Of a stretch of DNA of 32,520 nt, positions 7,304-15,060 are shown in pieces. The notes under the pieces are model-generated. The model was given only the letters and a program-made list of their open reading frames with translations, did no database searches and was not told the DNA's origin. The DNA is from Christensenella sp. UBA1252 (GTDB taxonomy: Bacteria > Bacillota > Clostridia > Christensenellales > CAG-1252). How positions within the stretch are numbered: position 1 is the first letter of the stretch; each line of letters starts with the position of its first letter. The DNA is taken from positions 18,460-50,979 of the forward strand of contig DBVY01000024.1 in NCBI GenBank assembly GCA_002308575.1, given 5' to 3'. Both the position numbers and the translations under genes were made by a program.

Positions 7304-10300
7304 ATGAAAAAGACTACTTTGAAATGGATCCTTACACTCTTCGTCGTTATGCTTTCTTTCGCGATCGTCCTTACGGCGTTCGCCTGCTCGAACAAGAACA
7401 CCGAGCAAGAAGATGAGAAAGAAGAAAGCGATTTCACCTCGCTCGTCACGAACGGCGACTTCGAAAGCGTTACGACGACGAACAAGACGATGCCTTACGA
7501 CGTTTCGAGTTGGAGCACCTACACGACTTCCGCAACGAATTCGTCCGACACAGTTTCCGGTATCATCAACACCGGAAAGAATTACGATAAAGCGAAAGAA
7601 AAATGGGCTTCGCTTGCCAATCCGTACGGAACGGTCACCGAGAATTATCTCCTGATGATCTACAACAGCACGGCGAACGTCTACGGTTATTCCGCTTCCT
7701 TCAGTACGGCGACCGCGGCGTACTACACCGTTTCGGTCAAAGCGAAAGTCACGAGTGTGGAAGGCGGTGGCGCAACGATCCGCGTTTCTTCCGACAACGG
7801 TTACTCCGTTTTCTCCGACGTAACCCCGACGACCGACTTTACGACCTATACCTTCTATATCGCCGCGCCGCGCGCCGCGTCCGCTTCGATCACCGTGACC
7901 CTTGCTTTGGGTTATATGGACAAAAAGGTTTCCGGCTATGCCTTCTTTGACGAAGTCATCGCGAAGAAGATCACCTCTTCCGAATACTTTGAAGCGGAAG
8001 CAAACACGGAATTGACGAACACGAAGTTCGTTTCGATGTCGCAACCGAACGGCGAATTCGATTATTACGACTATTCCTCTTCCAAGCCCTACTCTCCGCA
8101 AGGTTGGTCCACGAAGGACGGAAAAGACGCTCCGACCAGCTATTTGACGAGAGGCATTTTGAACACGGACGACGAGAATTGGGATGCGGACAAGTACGGT
8201 GCGAACCCTGCCATCACCGCTTACGGCGACAATGCGACGGATAAAAACGTCCTTTTGGTCAAAGTCGAGCCCAAGCCCGAAGGCGACACGACCTCTTATA
8301 TGCCTTCTGCGGTCGGTTACGAGTCCAACTCCAAAGTTTTGATCGACCTCGCTTCTCTTTACGAACTTTCCGTTTGGGTCAAATGCGTCGTGGATGAGGA
8401 CGATTCGATCACCGATTACAGCACCAAAGGCGCGAAAGTCGTCTTGACCGGTGCGGACACCTATAAGATCGCGAACATCAACACGACCACGCAACCGTTG
8501 AACGGCGGCTGGGCGAAAGTCGTCTTCTATATCTTCGGAAACCAATTCCGCTCCAAAGAATTCACGATCGGTCTTTGGATCGGCGACGATGAGAAAGAAG
8601 AATACTTTACGCAAGGCAGCGCGTATTTCGACAAACTCAAATTGACCAAGATTTGCGATATCGCGGAAAACGAACGCGCCGCTTTGATCACCGAATACAA
8701 CGCGAAAATCGAAAATGCGGACAAATACCAAACCTATCTCAAAATCGTCGACCTCGTTTCCGTAAACGACAATCTCGTTACGAACCACAACTTCGAAACC
8801 TTGGACGGAAACGGACTTCCGACCGGATACGAATTCAAAACCGTCGACACCGTCAGACAAAACGAAGGCGACGTTATCGTTAAGGTCATCTCCAAAGCGG
8901 ATCTCGACGCCGCGGAATGGACGGACGAATTGAAGACGAAGTACGGCATCGACTCTAACCCCGGCTATCCGTACGCCCTCGCTCCCGTTTTGATCGTCAA
9001 CAGCACGATCCCCACTGCGTATTCGATGAACATGACCGACTATGTTGAGATCAAACAGAACCTGCATTACAGACTTTCCGTTTGGATCAAGACCTTCGGC
9101 ATTGAGGACGACGACACCGTCAATTTGAAAATCGTTGACAAAGACGGAACCGCGGCTTCCTCTTTCAGCATCAACACGAAGGATTACGATAACGAACTCA
9201 CGAATGATTACGCGGAGTACTCCTTCTATATCCAAGGCGCGAATGCGGACGCTCCGGACGCTTCGACGAACAGCCGTTTCCTGCGCGTTGAAATCTCTTA
9301 CGGCAGCGGTACGGCGTACGATCCTTCCTCTTATAAGAAAGGTGGCTATTTGATTGCGAATATCAATATGGAGCAGATCACGTACACCGAGTACAGCAAG
9401 GCTTCGAGCGATACGTACGTGAACACCAAGACGTTCGCCGAAAACGACGCGACGTTCACGAACGCGAACTTCAACTCCTACAACCTTTCCAAGACCGAGA
9501 TCGACCAAACGACGGGGTTGGTAAAATATCTCGACGAATTCGGAAACGAAGGTTTCTACACCGGCGTTCCTTCGGATTGGACGAACAACGTTGACGAGTC
9601 GTACGGTACGTCCGAGATCTCCCAAAAGGTTGACAAGAACGGCACGGAAGACAACGTAAAAGTCAATAACTTGATCGCAGGCTCGATCAACGTCAATGCA
9701 AGCAACGAGTATCTCTCGCAATTTAATCTGACCAAAGGCGTGATCTTCAACAACTGGTCTTCCGGCAGTTCCGCAGAAACCAAAGCGAAGCCCGTCACGT
9801 TCGGCGCCCCCAACCTCCTTATGATCACTTCCCGCGGCGCGGCGACGATTTCCCTTGCGGACAGCGACGTTACGAACACCGCGGCGGTTAAGAGCACTTC
9901 CCTCTCCCTTAACTCGAACACATATTACCTGATGAAGTGCTATGCGAAAGCGATCAACGGCGCGGTCGGTCAGATCTATCTTACGACGACGTCCACCGAT
10001 ACGTTTGAGCCCTCTTACACCGTCCAAAACACCGACGGTTGGGTCGAATACTGCTTCGTCGTCAACACCGGTCTTTCCTCCGTTACTGCATACTTCGAAT
10101 TGTACTTCGGACAAAAAGGAAACACGACCGAAACGTACAGCGGAACGCTCCTCTTCGACAGCTTCTCTTACGTCACCTTGACGGAAGACGAGTTTAAAGA
10201 GTATTCCGAAAAGCAAGACACCGCGACCGCGAAGTTTACGACCGTTACGTTTGACAGCACCTCTGCGAAGGATTCCGCCGTCAAGCCCTCCGGTTTCTCC

Positions 10301-11344
10301 GGTTCCGGTCCCTCTTCTTCGGGTTACACGAATTCCGATTCGCAAGTAACGGGCGTTATTTCCGAGAATAACTTCAAGTATACCGATACGGACGGCAAGT
10401 CGACGCTCGGTGTCTATGAAGAAAGGAAAGGAACGGACGATGACGGCAACGAAACGACCGAGAAAGTCATCAAAGAAGGAACCGCTCTTTCCGCCAGCGA
10501 GATCTTTACCTCCGAAGGCATGGAAGACGGTGCGACGGTCGGACATTACATCTTGCTCATCAACAACCGTGACGCAAACTACTACACCTATCAGTCCACT
10601 TCTTTAACCCTGGACAGCAATACCTATTATCAATTCACGGCGTACGTTCGTACGGCTTGCCTCAACAGGGACAACACCGCGAAGGTCATCGTTACGATCG
10701 ACGATCAAACTTATACAATCCCCGTCAACACGAGCACCTATGCAAACGACGGAACTGAAACGCTCGGCGGCTGGAAGAAGATCAACTTCTACCTGCACAA
10801 CGAAAAGAGTTCTTCCGTCAGCGGCGCTTACTTCAAATTTACGCTCGGTGAAAACACGGACGACGGAAAGCTCCAAGGCTACTACTTCATCGATAACGTC
10901 AGCATGGCGAAGATCTCCGAGGACGAATATAACACCGCGACCGCGCTTTACACCGATTACGAGAAAGACGAAAACGGAGACGTAAAGAAAGACGCGAACG
11001 GCAAAGAGATCCAAACGCAAGCGAATAAAGACTTCCGTTTGACCAACAGCGTGATCGTTCTCGAAAAAGAAGAAGAGAAGTCCGAAGAGGAAACCCCGAA
11101 CGACAACGACGACGAAAGAAAGAAGCTCAACACCACCCTGCTCTGGACGTATATCACTTCCATTGCGATCGCGGCGGTCTTGATCGCGGTTATCGTCGTA
11201 TGGCTCGTAAGGAAGTACGCGCCCAAGAAGAACAAGGGCGTGCCCGCCAAAGCGAACGCTTCGTATGACAGAAATGCGAAGAGGAAGGACGAGGAAGGTT
11301 CCGAATCCAAGTCCGGAAGCGCTCGTGACGAATTCAAAGATTAA
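7304..11344 (+). CDS. Large secreted multi-module surface protein with lipoprotein-like N-terminus and C-terminal membrane anchor
   Basis: The specific function is unknown. The 1346-residue protein opens with a signal sequence ending TAFAC, so Cys28 may be lipidated, although the lipobox is imperfect. Five tandem modules follow (about 46-228, 235-455, 487-700, 715-965, 975-1210). Each starts with a short F-containing strand (NGDFES, NTKFVS, NHNFET, NANFNS) and holds a 'YYxxSVWVK'-type strand. Most end with an aromatic/Asp strand and an xxEY or xxEF tail (SSEYFEA, YTEYSKA, EDEFKEY, EDEYNTA). This resembles jelly-roll carbohydrate-binding modules of the CBM4/9 kind, by pattern only. An acidic linker, a membrane helix (about 1279-1303) and a 44-residue charged tail close the protein. 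There is no LPXTG motif. GGAG lies 8 bp before the ATG, and a terminator follows the stop. It may bind glycans at the cell surface. Confidence 0.85.
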   Translation: MKKTTLKWILTLFVVMLSFAIVLTAFACSNKNTEQEDEKEESDFTSLVTNGDFESVTTTNKTMPYDVSSWSTYTTSATNSSDTVSGIINTGKNYDKAKEKWASLANPYGTVTENYLLMIYNSTANVYGYSASFSTATAAYYTVSVKAKVTSVEGGGATIRVSSDNGYSVFSDVTPTTDFTTYTFYIAAPRAASASITVTLALGYMDKKVSGYAFFDEVIAKKITSSEYFEAEANTELTNTKFVSMSQPNGEFDYYDYSSSKPYSPQGWSTKDGKDAPTSYLTRGILNTDDENWDADKYGANPAITAYGDNATDKNVLLVKVEPKPEGDTTSYMPSAVGYESNSKVLIDLASLYELSVWVKCVVDEDDSITDYSTKGAKVVLTGADTYKIANINTTTQPLNGGWAKVVFYIFGNQFRSKEFTIGLWIGDDEKEEYFTQGSAYFDKLKLTKICDIAENERAALITEYNAKIENADKYQTYLKIVDLVSVNDNLVTNHNFETLDGNGLPTGYEFKTVDTVRQNEGDVIVKVISKADLDAAEWTDELKTKYGIDSNPGYPYALAPVLIVNSTIPTAYSMNMTDYVEIKQNLHYRLSVWIKTFGIEDDDTVNLKIVDKDGTAASSFSINTKDYDNELTNDYAEYSFYIQGANADAPDASTNSRFLRVEISYGSGTAYDPSSYKKGGYLIANINMEQITYTEYSKASSDTYVNTKTFAENDATFTNANFNSYNLSKTEIDQTTGLVKYLDEFGNEGFYTGVPSDWTNNVDESYGTSEISQKVDKNGTEDNVKVNNLIAGSINVNASNEYLSQFNLTKGVIFNNWSSGSSAETKAKPVTFGAPNLLMITSRGAATISLADSDVTNTAAVKSTSLSLNSNTYYLMKCYAKAINGAVGQIYLTTTSTDTFEPSYTVQNTDGWVEYCFVVNTGLSSVTAYFELYFGQKGNTTETYSGTLLFDSFSYVTLTEDEFKEYSEKQDTATAKFTTVTFDSTSAKDSAVKPSGFSGSGPSSSGYTNSDSQVTGVISENNFKYTDTDGKSTLGVYEERKGTDDDGNETTEKVIKEGTALSASEIFTSEGMEDGATVGHYILLINNRDANYYTYQSTSLTLDSNTYYQFTAYVRTACLNRDNTAKVIVTIDDQTYTIPVNTSTYANDGTETLGGWKKINFYLHNEKSSSVSGAYFKFTLGENTDDGKLQGYYFIDNVSMAKISEDEYNTATALYTDYEKDENGDVKKDANGKEIQTQANKDFRLTNSVIVLEKEEEKSEEETPNDNDDERKKLNTTLLWTYITSIAIAAVLIAVIVVWLVRKYAPKKNKGVPAKANASYDRNAKRKDEEGSESKSGSARDEFKD
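7439..10933 (+). repeat. Five tandem jelly-roll-like modules within the surface protein
   Basis: Five divergent repeats of roughly 180-250 residues share the order: short F-strand, W-containing loop, 'NxxYxLxVxxK' strand, 'GWxxxxFYI' strand, and a closing 'YxFxDxVxxxxIsxxEY' strand. The DNA copies are not near-identical, so this is old protein-level duplication. Confidence 0.7.
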
Positions 11345-11363
11345 CCTTTGAAGCAATAACGAA

Positions 11364-11392
11364 AAGCCCCGCATCACGCGGGGTTTTTCTTT
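11364..11392 (+). terminator. Intrinsic terminator after the five-module surface protein
   Basis: CCCCGC and GCGGGG form a perfect 6-bp stem around ATCAC, extended by A-T pairs and a G-U pair, and are followed by TTTTTCTTTT. Confidence 0.9.
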
Positions 11393-11400
11393 TATAATAT

Positions 11401-11428
11401 TTCGACGCTTTTCTCCATATATTATAAC
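11401..11428 (+). promoter_or_regulatory. Weak candidate promoter of the SpoVB-like flippase gene
   Basis: TTCGAC, 16 bp, TATAAC in the AT-rich gap after the preceding terminator. The match is modest; it is offered because the terminator implies that a new promoter is needed here. Confidence 0.3.
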
Positions 11429-11450
11429 GCTGCAAAGCATTCGGAGAAAT

Positions 11451-12977
11451 ATGCGATCCTTAAAACAAAGCACCATCCTTATCATGCTTTTTTCGATCCT
11501 GACGCGCTTGACGTCCTTTTTCTTCAAGATTTTTCTTTCGAGAAAGGTCGGCGCCGAAGTGCTCGGACTATTTCAAATGGCTACGTCCGTTTTCGGATTA
11601 TTTTGCACGATCGCCTGTTCGGGCATACCGTTGATGCTCTCACGTAAAACAGCGGAATTATCGGCGGTCGGGAAGAAAGAAAAAGAGATTTCCGGCGTCG
11701 TTACGGGCGCGGCACTCTTCTCCCTCGGGATCGCTTTTATTCTTTCGTTCGGCGCGATTCTTTTTCGGGAGAAGCTTGCTTCCGCCTTTTCGGACGATCG
11801 GTGCGTCAAGCTGTTTTACATCATATTGCCCGCGCTGTTCAGCACCGCTTTATATCAAATCTTTCGCGGCTATTTAATGGGGCGCGGACGCTATCTCGCT
11901 TACAGTTTAACGGAATTTATCGAAGAAATCATAAAGATCGTTGTCTGCTTGACATTCCTTTCCAACGCCTTTTTGTTGCTTTCGAAAAGCTTGGCGCTTG
12001 CGATCGCGTTTACCGTCACGGATTACGGCGCCCTGCTCGTTCTCGTCATTTTATACTTTGTAAAAGGCGGAAGAATCCGAAAACCCGAAGGCATAAAGAG
12101 TTTGGTCAAAGCAAGCGCGCCCGTTACGGTTATGCGAATTGCATCGGGATTGATCGCGTCTTTTATTGCGATCGCATTGCCCGCCGCTCTCGTCAAGCAA
12201 GGAATGAGCTCCGGGGAAGCCGCCGCAGAGTACGGGAGAGCGGTCGGAATGGCGTTTTCTCTGCTCTTCGCGCCGCTTTCTCTAACGGGTGCGTTATCCG
12301 TCGTCATTCTGCCGGAAGCCGCCGCGCTCGCCGCCAAAGGAAAATGGAACGAGCTGCGAACCCGCGTTGACAACTCGATCGTTTTCATCTTTATCATAAC
12401 CGTCTTATTCTATTCGCTTTTCATAACGCTCGGGGAAACGTATGGGATCCTGCTCTTCCGCGACGAAGGCGCAGGAAAATTCATTTCTTTTGCTTCGGGT
12501 ATGATGATCCCCGCGGCGCTCTCGGGGCTTATAAACACGACCTTAAATTCGCTCGGAGAAGAGAAAAAAGTGTTTTTCGCATTCGTGGTCGCCGCCGTCG
12601 CGTTGATCGCGGAAATTCTGCTTTTACCGCGTTATTTGGGCGTGTATGCCCTTGCCGTCGGAGAATGTACGTTCAACACGATTACTTTTGTTATGGGGCT
12701 TTGCTTCCTGTATCGCAAAAACGCGTTCAGCGCGCGGATCTTTCGCCCCGCACTCTGTTCGATGCTCTTTGCGTTTCCGACCGCTTTGATTACGAAATTG
12801 ACCTTCTCGCTATGCGAAAAAGCCGCCTTTCCGCTCCTTATTTCGAGCGCATCGGCGACTTTGATCGGCTGTTTGTTTTATTTCGGATTGCTTATCGTTT
12901 TCAAACCCGTTCGGGATTTAAGGGCGATTCTTCTTAGAAATCCGGCGCGTGGAAAAAGAAAACGCGTAGCGGAATGA
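11451..12977 (+). CDS. SpoVB-like MOP-superfamily lipid-linked saccharide flippase
   Basis: The protein is a polytopic membrane protein of 508 residues with about 14 hydrophobic segments. Length and N-terminus (STILIMLFSILTRLTSFFFKIFLSRKVGAEVLGLFQM) fit the SpoVB/polysaccharide-transporter branch of the MOP superfamily, whose members flip lipid-linked precursors of peptidoglycan or other polysaccharides across the membrane. Conserved charged residues in the first helix and GLFQMA, SGIPLMLSRK (57-66) and GLINTTLNSLGEEKK (about 361-375) are typical. GGAG precedes the ATG by 4 bp, somewhat short. SpoVB is used in spore cortex synthesis in Bacillus, but paralogues serve wall or capsule synthesis, so a sporulation role is not shown. 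Its stop TGA directly abuts the stop of convergent folT. Confidence 0.85.
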   Translation: MRSLKQSTILIMLFSILTRLTSFFFKIFLSRKVGAEVLGLFQMATSVFGLFCTIACSGIPLMLSRKTAELSAVGKKEKEISGVVTGAALFSLGIAFILSFGAILFREKLASAFSDDRCVKLFYIILPALFSTALYQIFRGYLMGRGRYLAYSLTEFIEEIIKIVVCLTFLSNAFLLLSKSLALAIAFTVTDYGALLVLVILYFVKGGRIRKPEGIKSLVKASAPVTVMRIASGLIASFIAIALPAALVKQGMSSGEAAAEYGRAVGMAFSLLFAPLSLTGALSVVILPEAAALAAKGKWNELRTRVDNSIVFIFIITVLFYSLFITLGETYGILLFRDEGAGKFISFASGMMIPAALSGLINTTLNSLGEEKKVFFAFVVAAVALIAEILLLPRYLGVYALAVGECTFNTITFVMGLCFLYRKNAFSARIFRPALCSMLFAFPTALITKLTFSLCEKAAFPLLISSASATLIGCLFYFGLLIVFKPVRDLRAILLRNPARGKRKRVAE

Positions 12978-13511
12978 TCAAACCGCTTTCACCTTTTGCA
13001 AGCGCGGCACGATGATCCTTTTAAAGAGCGGCATCAGCAAGAAGCAAACGACCATATTGACTGCCATATTCGTTATTTGGAGCGGCAATCTCGCAACCAA
13101 ATACACCCAGAACGTTTTTTTCGTGGCGGCATAAGCGTGCCAAAGCGCGAAGGTGTTGATCCCCGCGCTGCAAACGATATACGTGATCACAAAGGAGATC
13201 GCAAGCAAAATCTTTTCATTGAAAGGAAGATAACGCACCAAGCCGGGGATCACGCCCATCATTGCGGACGCAAGCGTGATAAGCGGAAGCCACGGCCCTT
13301 TCGGCCAAATGATGCAGCCGAGAACGTCGCCGATGAAACCAACGAGAAATCCCGCGGCGGGGCCGAAGAAGAAACCCGCTATAAAGGTCGGAATATACGT
13401 AAAACTGACGGCAAAGCCGCTACCGGGCATTGTGATCGTCAGCGTGTTCAAAATGACGGATACGGCGGCAAGAAGCGCTATATACGCGATATTGCGTGTG
13501 GAAAACTTCAT
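12978..13511 (-). CDS. folT: ECF transporter substrate-binding S component, probable folate (FolT)
   Basis: S components of energy-coupling-factor transporters bind a vitamin in the membrane and share a common EcfA/A'/T module, which is not encoded here. The 177-residue protein has six hydrophobic segments. The pattern IAYIALLAAVSVILNTL...FTYIPTFIAGFFFGPAAGFLVG, then GDVLGCIIWPKGPWLP, is typical of the FolT branch. The folate assignment rests mainly on the tetrahydrofolate riboswitch directly upstream, which usually controls folate genes. The ATG follows AGGAGG with an 8-base all-T spacer. The gene converges stop-to-stop with the flippase gene, with no terminator between. Confidence 0.85.
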   Translation of the reverse strand: MKFSTRNIAYIALLAAVSVILNTLTITMPGSGFAVSFTYIPTFIAGFFFGPAAGFLVGFIGDVLGCIIWPKGPWLPLITLASAMMGVIPGLVRYLPFNEKILLAISFVITYIVCSAGINTFALWHAYAATKKTFWVYLVARLPLQITNMAVNMVVCFLLMPLFKRIIVPRLQKVKAV

Positions 13512-13540
13512 AAAAAAAACCTCCTATTACAAAGAAGGTT
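13512..13540 (-). promoter_or_regulatory. Expression-platform hairpin covering the folT ribosome-binding site
   Basis: On the minus strand AACCTTC pairs with GGAGGTT (7 bp with one G-U) around a 9-base loop. The 3' arm contains the folT AGGAGG site, and the stem is followed by eight T, ending directly at the ATG. It could work as a terminator, as an RBS-sequestering helix, or both. AAGGT in the aptamer could pair with the ACCTT of the 5' arm to give the alternative fold; this is inference. Confidence 0.65.
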
Positions 13541-13555
13541 CGGTGGAAAATATTT

Positions 13556-13648
13556 CACAACGAACGCAATAAGCCACCGCAGGATTCACCTTTCGTTTGC
13601 AAACAACGTTCCATTTTGCAACACTTTACGCGGCTTATCTACTTTGTG
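13556..13648 (-). promoter_or_regulatory. Tetrahydrofolate (THF) riboswitch aptamer
   Basis: The minus-strand RNA has the conserved THF class I blocks in order: AGTAGATAAGCCGCGTAAAG, AATGGAACG, ACGAAAGGTGAATCC, then TTGCGTTCG near the 3' end. P1 is CACAA/TTGTG. P2 pairs AAGCC with GGCTT, and P3 pairs GTTGCAAA with TTTGCAAAC. In known examples the blocks GTAGAT, GGTGAATC and TTGCnTTC bind the ligand and form the pseudoknot. The predicted transcription start lies at the first base of P1, so the leader is nearly all aptamer. It should lower folT expression when folate is plentiful. Confidence 0.88.
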
Positions 13649-13653
13649 ATTTT

Positions 13654-13682
13654 ATTGTATCGCACGCCACGCGTCGTGTCAA
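13654..13682 (-). promoter_or_regulatory. Promoter of folT and its riboswitch
   Basis: A perfect TTGACA, 17 bp, TACAAT on the minus strand. The predicted start falls at about 13647, the beginning of the aptamer. It is the strongest consensus promoter in the window. Confidence 0.88.
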
Positions 13683-13736
13683 GAAATATCGAATTCAAAT
13701 GCGGAAAAACGCGACAAAACACCGGACGCGGGGAGA

Positions 13737-14288
13737 TCACTCCGCGACTGTTTCCTGCTTTTGCTTCGCGCCACGATAGCGATAGGTTTTAAACGAAGAC
13801 AACAGACGGGAAAGCTCGCCCGTTTCGTAATCGTAATCGGGATCCTTTCTCATATAAAACGCCGTGTTCTGTTTGGTTACGAACAAGAATTCTTCTTTCG
13901 TTTCGATAATCTTTTTCAAAGCGTCGTATGCGACTTCGACGCCCTGCTCACCTTTACTGCTCCTGCAAAGCTCGTCAAAACAATCGTCGTGAAAGCGGAA
14001 AACGAAGGTCATTTGCCCGCGCAACGCAAATATCTGCCCGTAGGTCTTTTTCAAAGAAACGGGTTGGAAATAAAACTTCATTAAATTGATCAGCGCAAGC
14101 ATTACGATCGCAAAGATCAAAACGACCGCCGCGCGCATAAAACAATACGCAACGATCAAAAGAACGCCGAGAAGGCTCGCGATCGCATAGATCAACCATT
14201 GCGAACGGCCGATCATCAATTCGTTAAAGCGACGGTGGGCGCGATAATCGTAAACGGTGACATTTTCACAAACGATAGGTTTTTCCAT
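13737..14288 (-). CDS. YcxB-like small membrane protein
   Basis: The 183-residue protein has two adjacent membrane helices (about 31-50 and 52-70) followed by a soluble C-terminal domain. That domain has the pattern seen in YcxB-like proteins of Firmicutes: FYFQPVSLKKTYGQ..., a central ALKKIIETKEEFLFVTKQNTAFYMRKD and a short C-terminal helix (ELSRLLSSFK). The family has no known function; its C-terminal fold is thought to resemble PH-type domains. The ATG at 14288 has GGAG 6 bp upstream. It has its own promoter between it and ung, with a predicted leader of only about 10 bases. Confidence 0.7.
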   Translation of the reverse strand: MEKPIVCENVTVYDYRAHRRFNELMIGRSQWLIYAIASLLGVLLIVAYCFMRAAVVLIFAIVMLALINLMKFYFQPVSLKKTYGQIFALRGQMTFVFRFHDDCFDELCRSSKGEQGVEVAYDALKKIIETKEEFLFVTKQNTAFYMRKDPDYDYETGELSRLLSSFKTYRYRGAKQKQETVAE

Positions 14289-14304
14289 ACTTTACTCCGA
14301 CTTG

Positions 14305-14334
14305 ATTGTATCACGAAGTGACCGAACCTGTCAA
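14305..14334 (-). promoter_or_regulatory. Promoter of the YcxB-like gene
   Basis: TTGACA, 18 bp, TACAAT with an upstream TG (extended -10, TGATACAATCAA). The predicted start is near 14298, so the mRNA would begin almost at the GGAG of the ribosome-binding site. Confidence 0.75.
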
Positions 14335-14340
14335 TGCCGT

Positions 14341-15003
14341 TCAAAGCGACCAGTCGATCTTCTCCCCTTGCTTTTCCAAAAACGCGTTGACTCTTCGAAA
14401 GTGTCCGCATCCGAAAAAACCAGCGTAAGCGGAAAGCGGGCTCGGATGAGGCGCTTCAAGAACGAGATGCTTGGAAGCATCGATCAGCGGTTTTTTACTG
14501 CGCGCGTTTCCGCCCCAAAGCAAAAACGCCATCGGTTTTTCGCGCGCGGACAAGATCGAGATCACGTGATCTGTAAAGGTTTCCCACCCTTTTCCGCGAT
14601 GAGAAAGAGGTTCTCCTCGGCGAACGGTCAAGGTTGCGTTCAAAAGAAAAACGCCTTCCTTCGCCCATTTCTCGAGATATCCGTCCTGCGGAGGAATAAA
14701 GCCGATCTCGTCCTGCATTTCCTTGAATATGTTTTTCAAAGAAGGCGGCACTTCCACACCGGGGCGAACCGAAAACGCAAGACCGTGCGCCTGCCCCGGC
14801 CCGTGATAGGGATCCTGCCCCAAAATCACGACTTTTACGTTCTCGTAAGGACAAAGCTTAAACGCGTTGAAAATATCGTACATAGACGGATATACCGTCC
14901 GAGAGGCATATTCCCGCGCCAAAAACGAGCGAAGCTCCTTGTAATAAGGCGCTTCGAATTCGTCCTTCAAAATTTCATCCCAAGAATTACCGATATGTAC
15001 CAT
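14341..15003 (-). CDS. ung: Uracil-DNA glycosylase, family 1
   Basis: Ung removes uracil from DNA in the first step of base excision repair. The 220-residue length equals the family norm. The catalytic water-activating motif GQDPYHG (62-68, Asp64), NATLTVRRGEPLSHRGKGWE (122-141) and the minor-groove intercalation loop HPSPLSA (186-192, His186) are all intact. The N-terminus aligns with other Ung proteins from the first residues (SWDEIL), so the ATG at 15003 is secure. There is no Shine-Dalgarno site: the -10 element ends only 6 bases before the ATG, so the transcript is predicted to begin at or within a base of the start codon (leaderless). Confidence 0.97.
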   Translation of the reverse strand: MVHIGNSWDEILKDEFEAPYYKELRSFLAREYASRTVYPSMYDIFNAFKLCPYENVKVVILGQDPYHGPGQAHGLAFSVRPGVEVPPSLKNIFKEMQDEIGFIPPQDGYLEKWAKEGVFLLNATLTVRRGEPLSHRGKGWETFTDHVISILSAREKPMAFLLWGGNARSKKPLIDASKHLVLEAPHPSPLSAYAGFFGCGHFRRVNAFLEKQGEKIDWSL

Positions 15004-15009
15004 AGCTTG

Positions 15010-15039
15010 ATTATATCATAGAAAACAAATCGCAAACAA
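15010..15039 (-). promoter_or_regulatory. Promoter of ung giving a predicted leaderless transcript
   Basis: An extended -10, TGATATAAT, follows a poor -35 (TTGTTT, 18 bp spacing). Six bases separate the -10 from the ATG, which places the transcription start on the A of ATG. The region TGATATAATCAA is identical to that before coaX. Confidence 0.65.
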
Positions 15040-15060
15040 TATCTTACCGATAAAAAAACT

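Noticed and set aside
7286..10546. A 1086-residue open frame on the minus strand opposite the five-module surface protein.
   Set aside because: It is arginine/valine-rich with no fold pattern, has no ribosome-binding site, and is the mirror of a well-supported gene with strong codon bias. Long antisense frames are expected there.
13683..13745. A possible terminator (CGCGG/CCGCG) at the end of the YcxB-like gene.
   Set aside because: The stem is short and begins within the stop region, and the following bases are TCCGG instead of a T-run.
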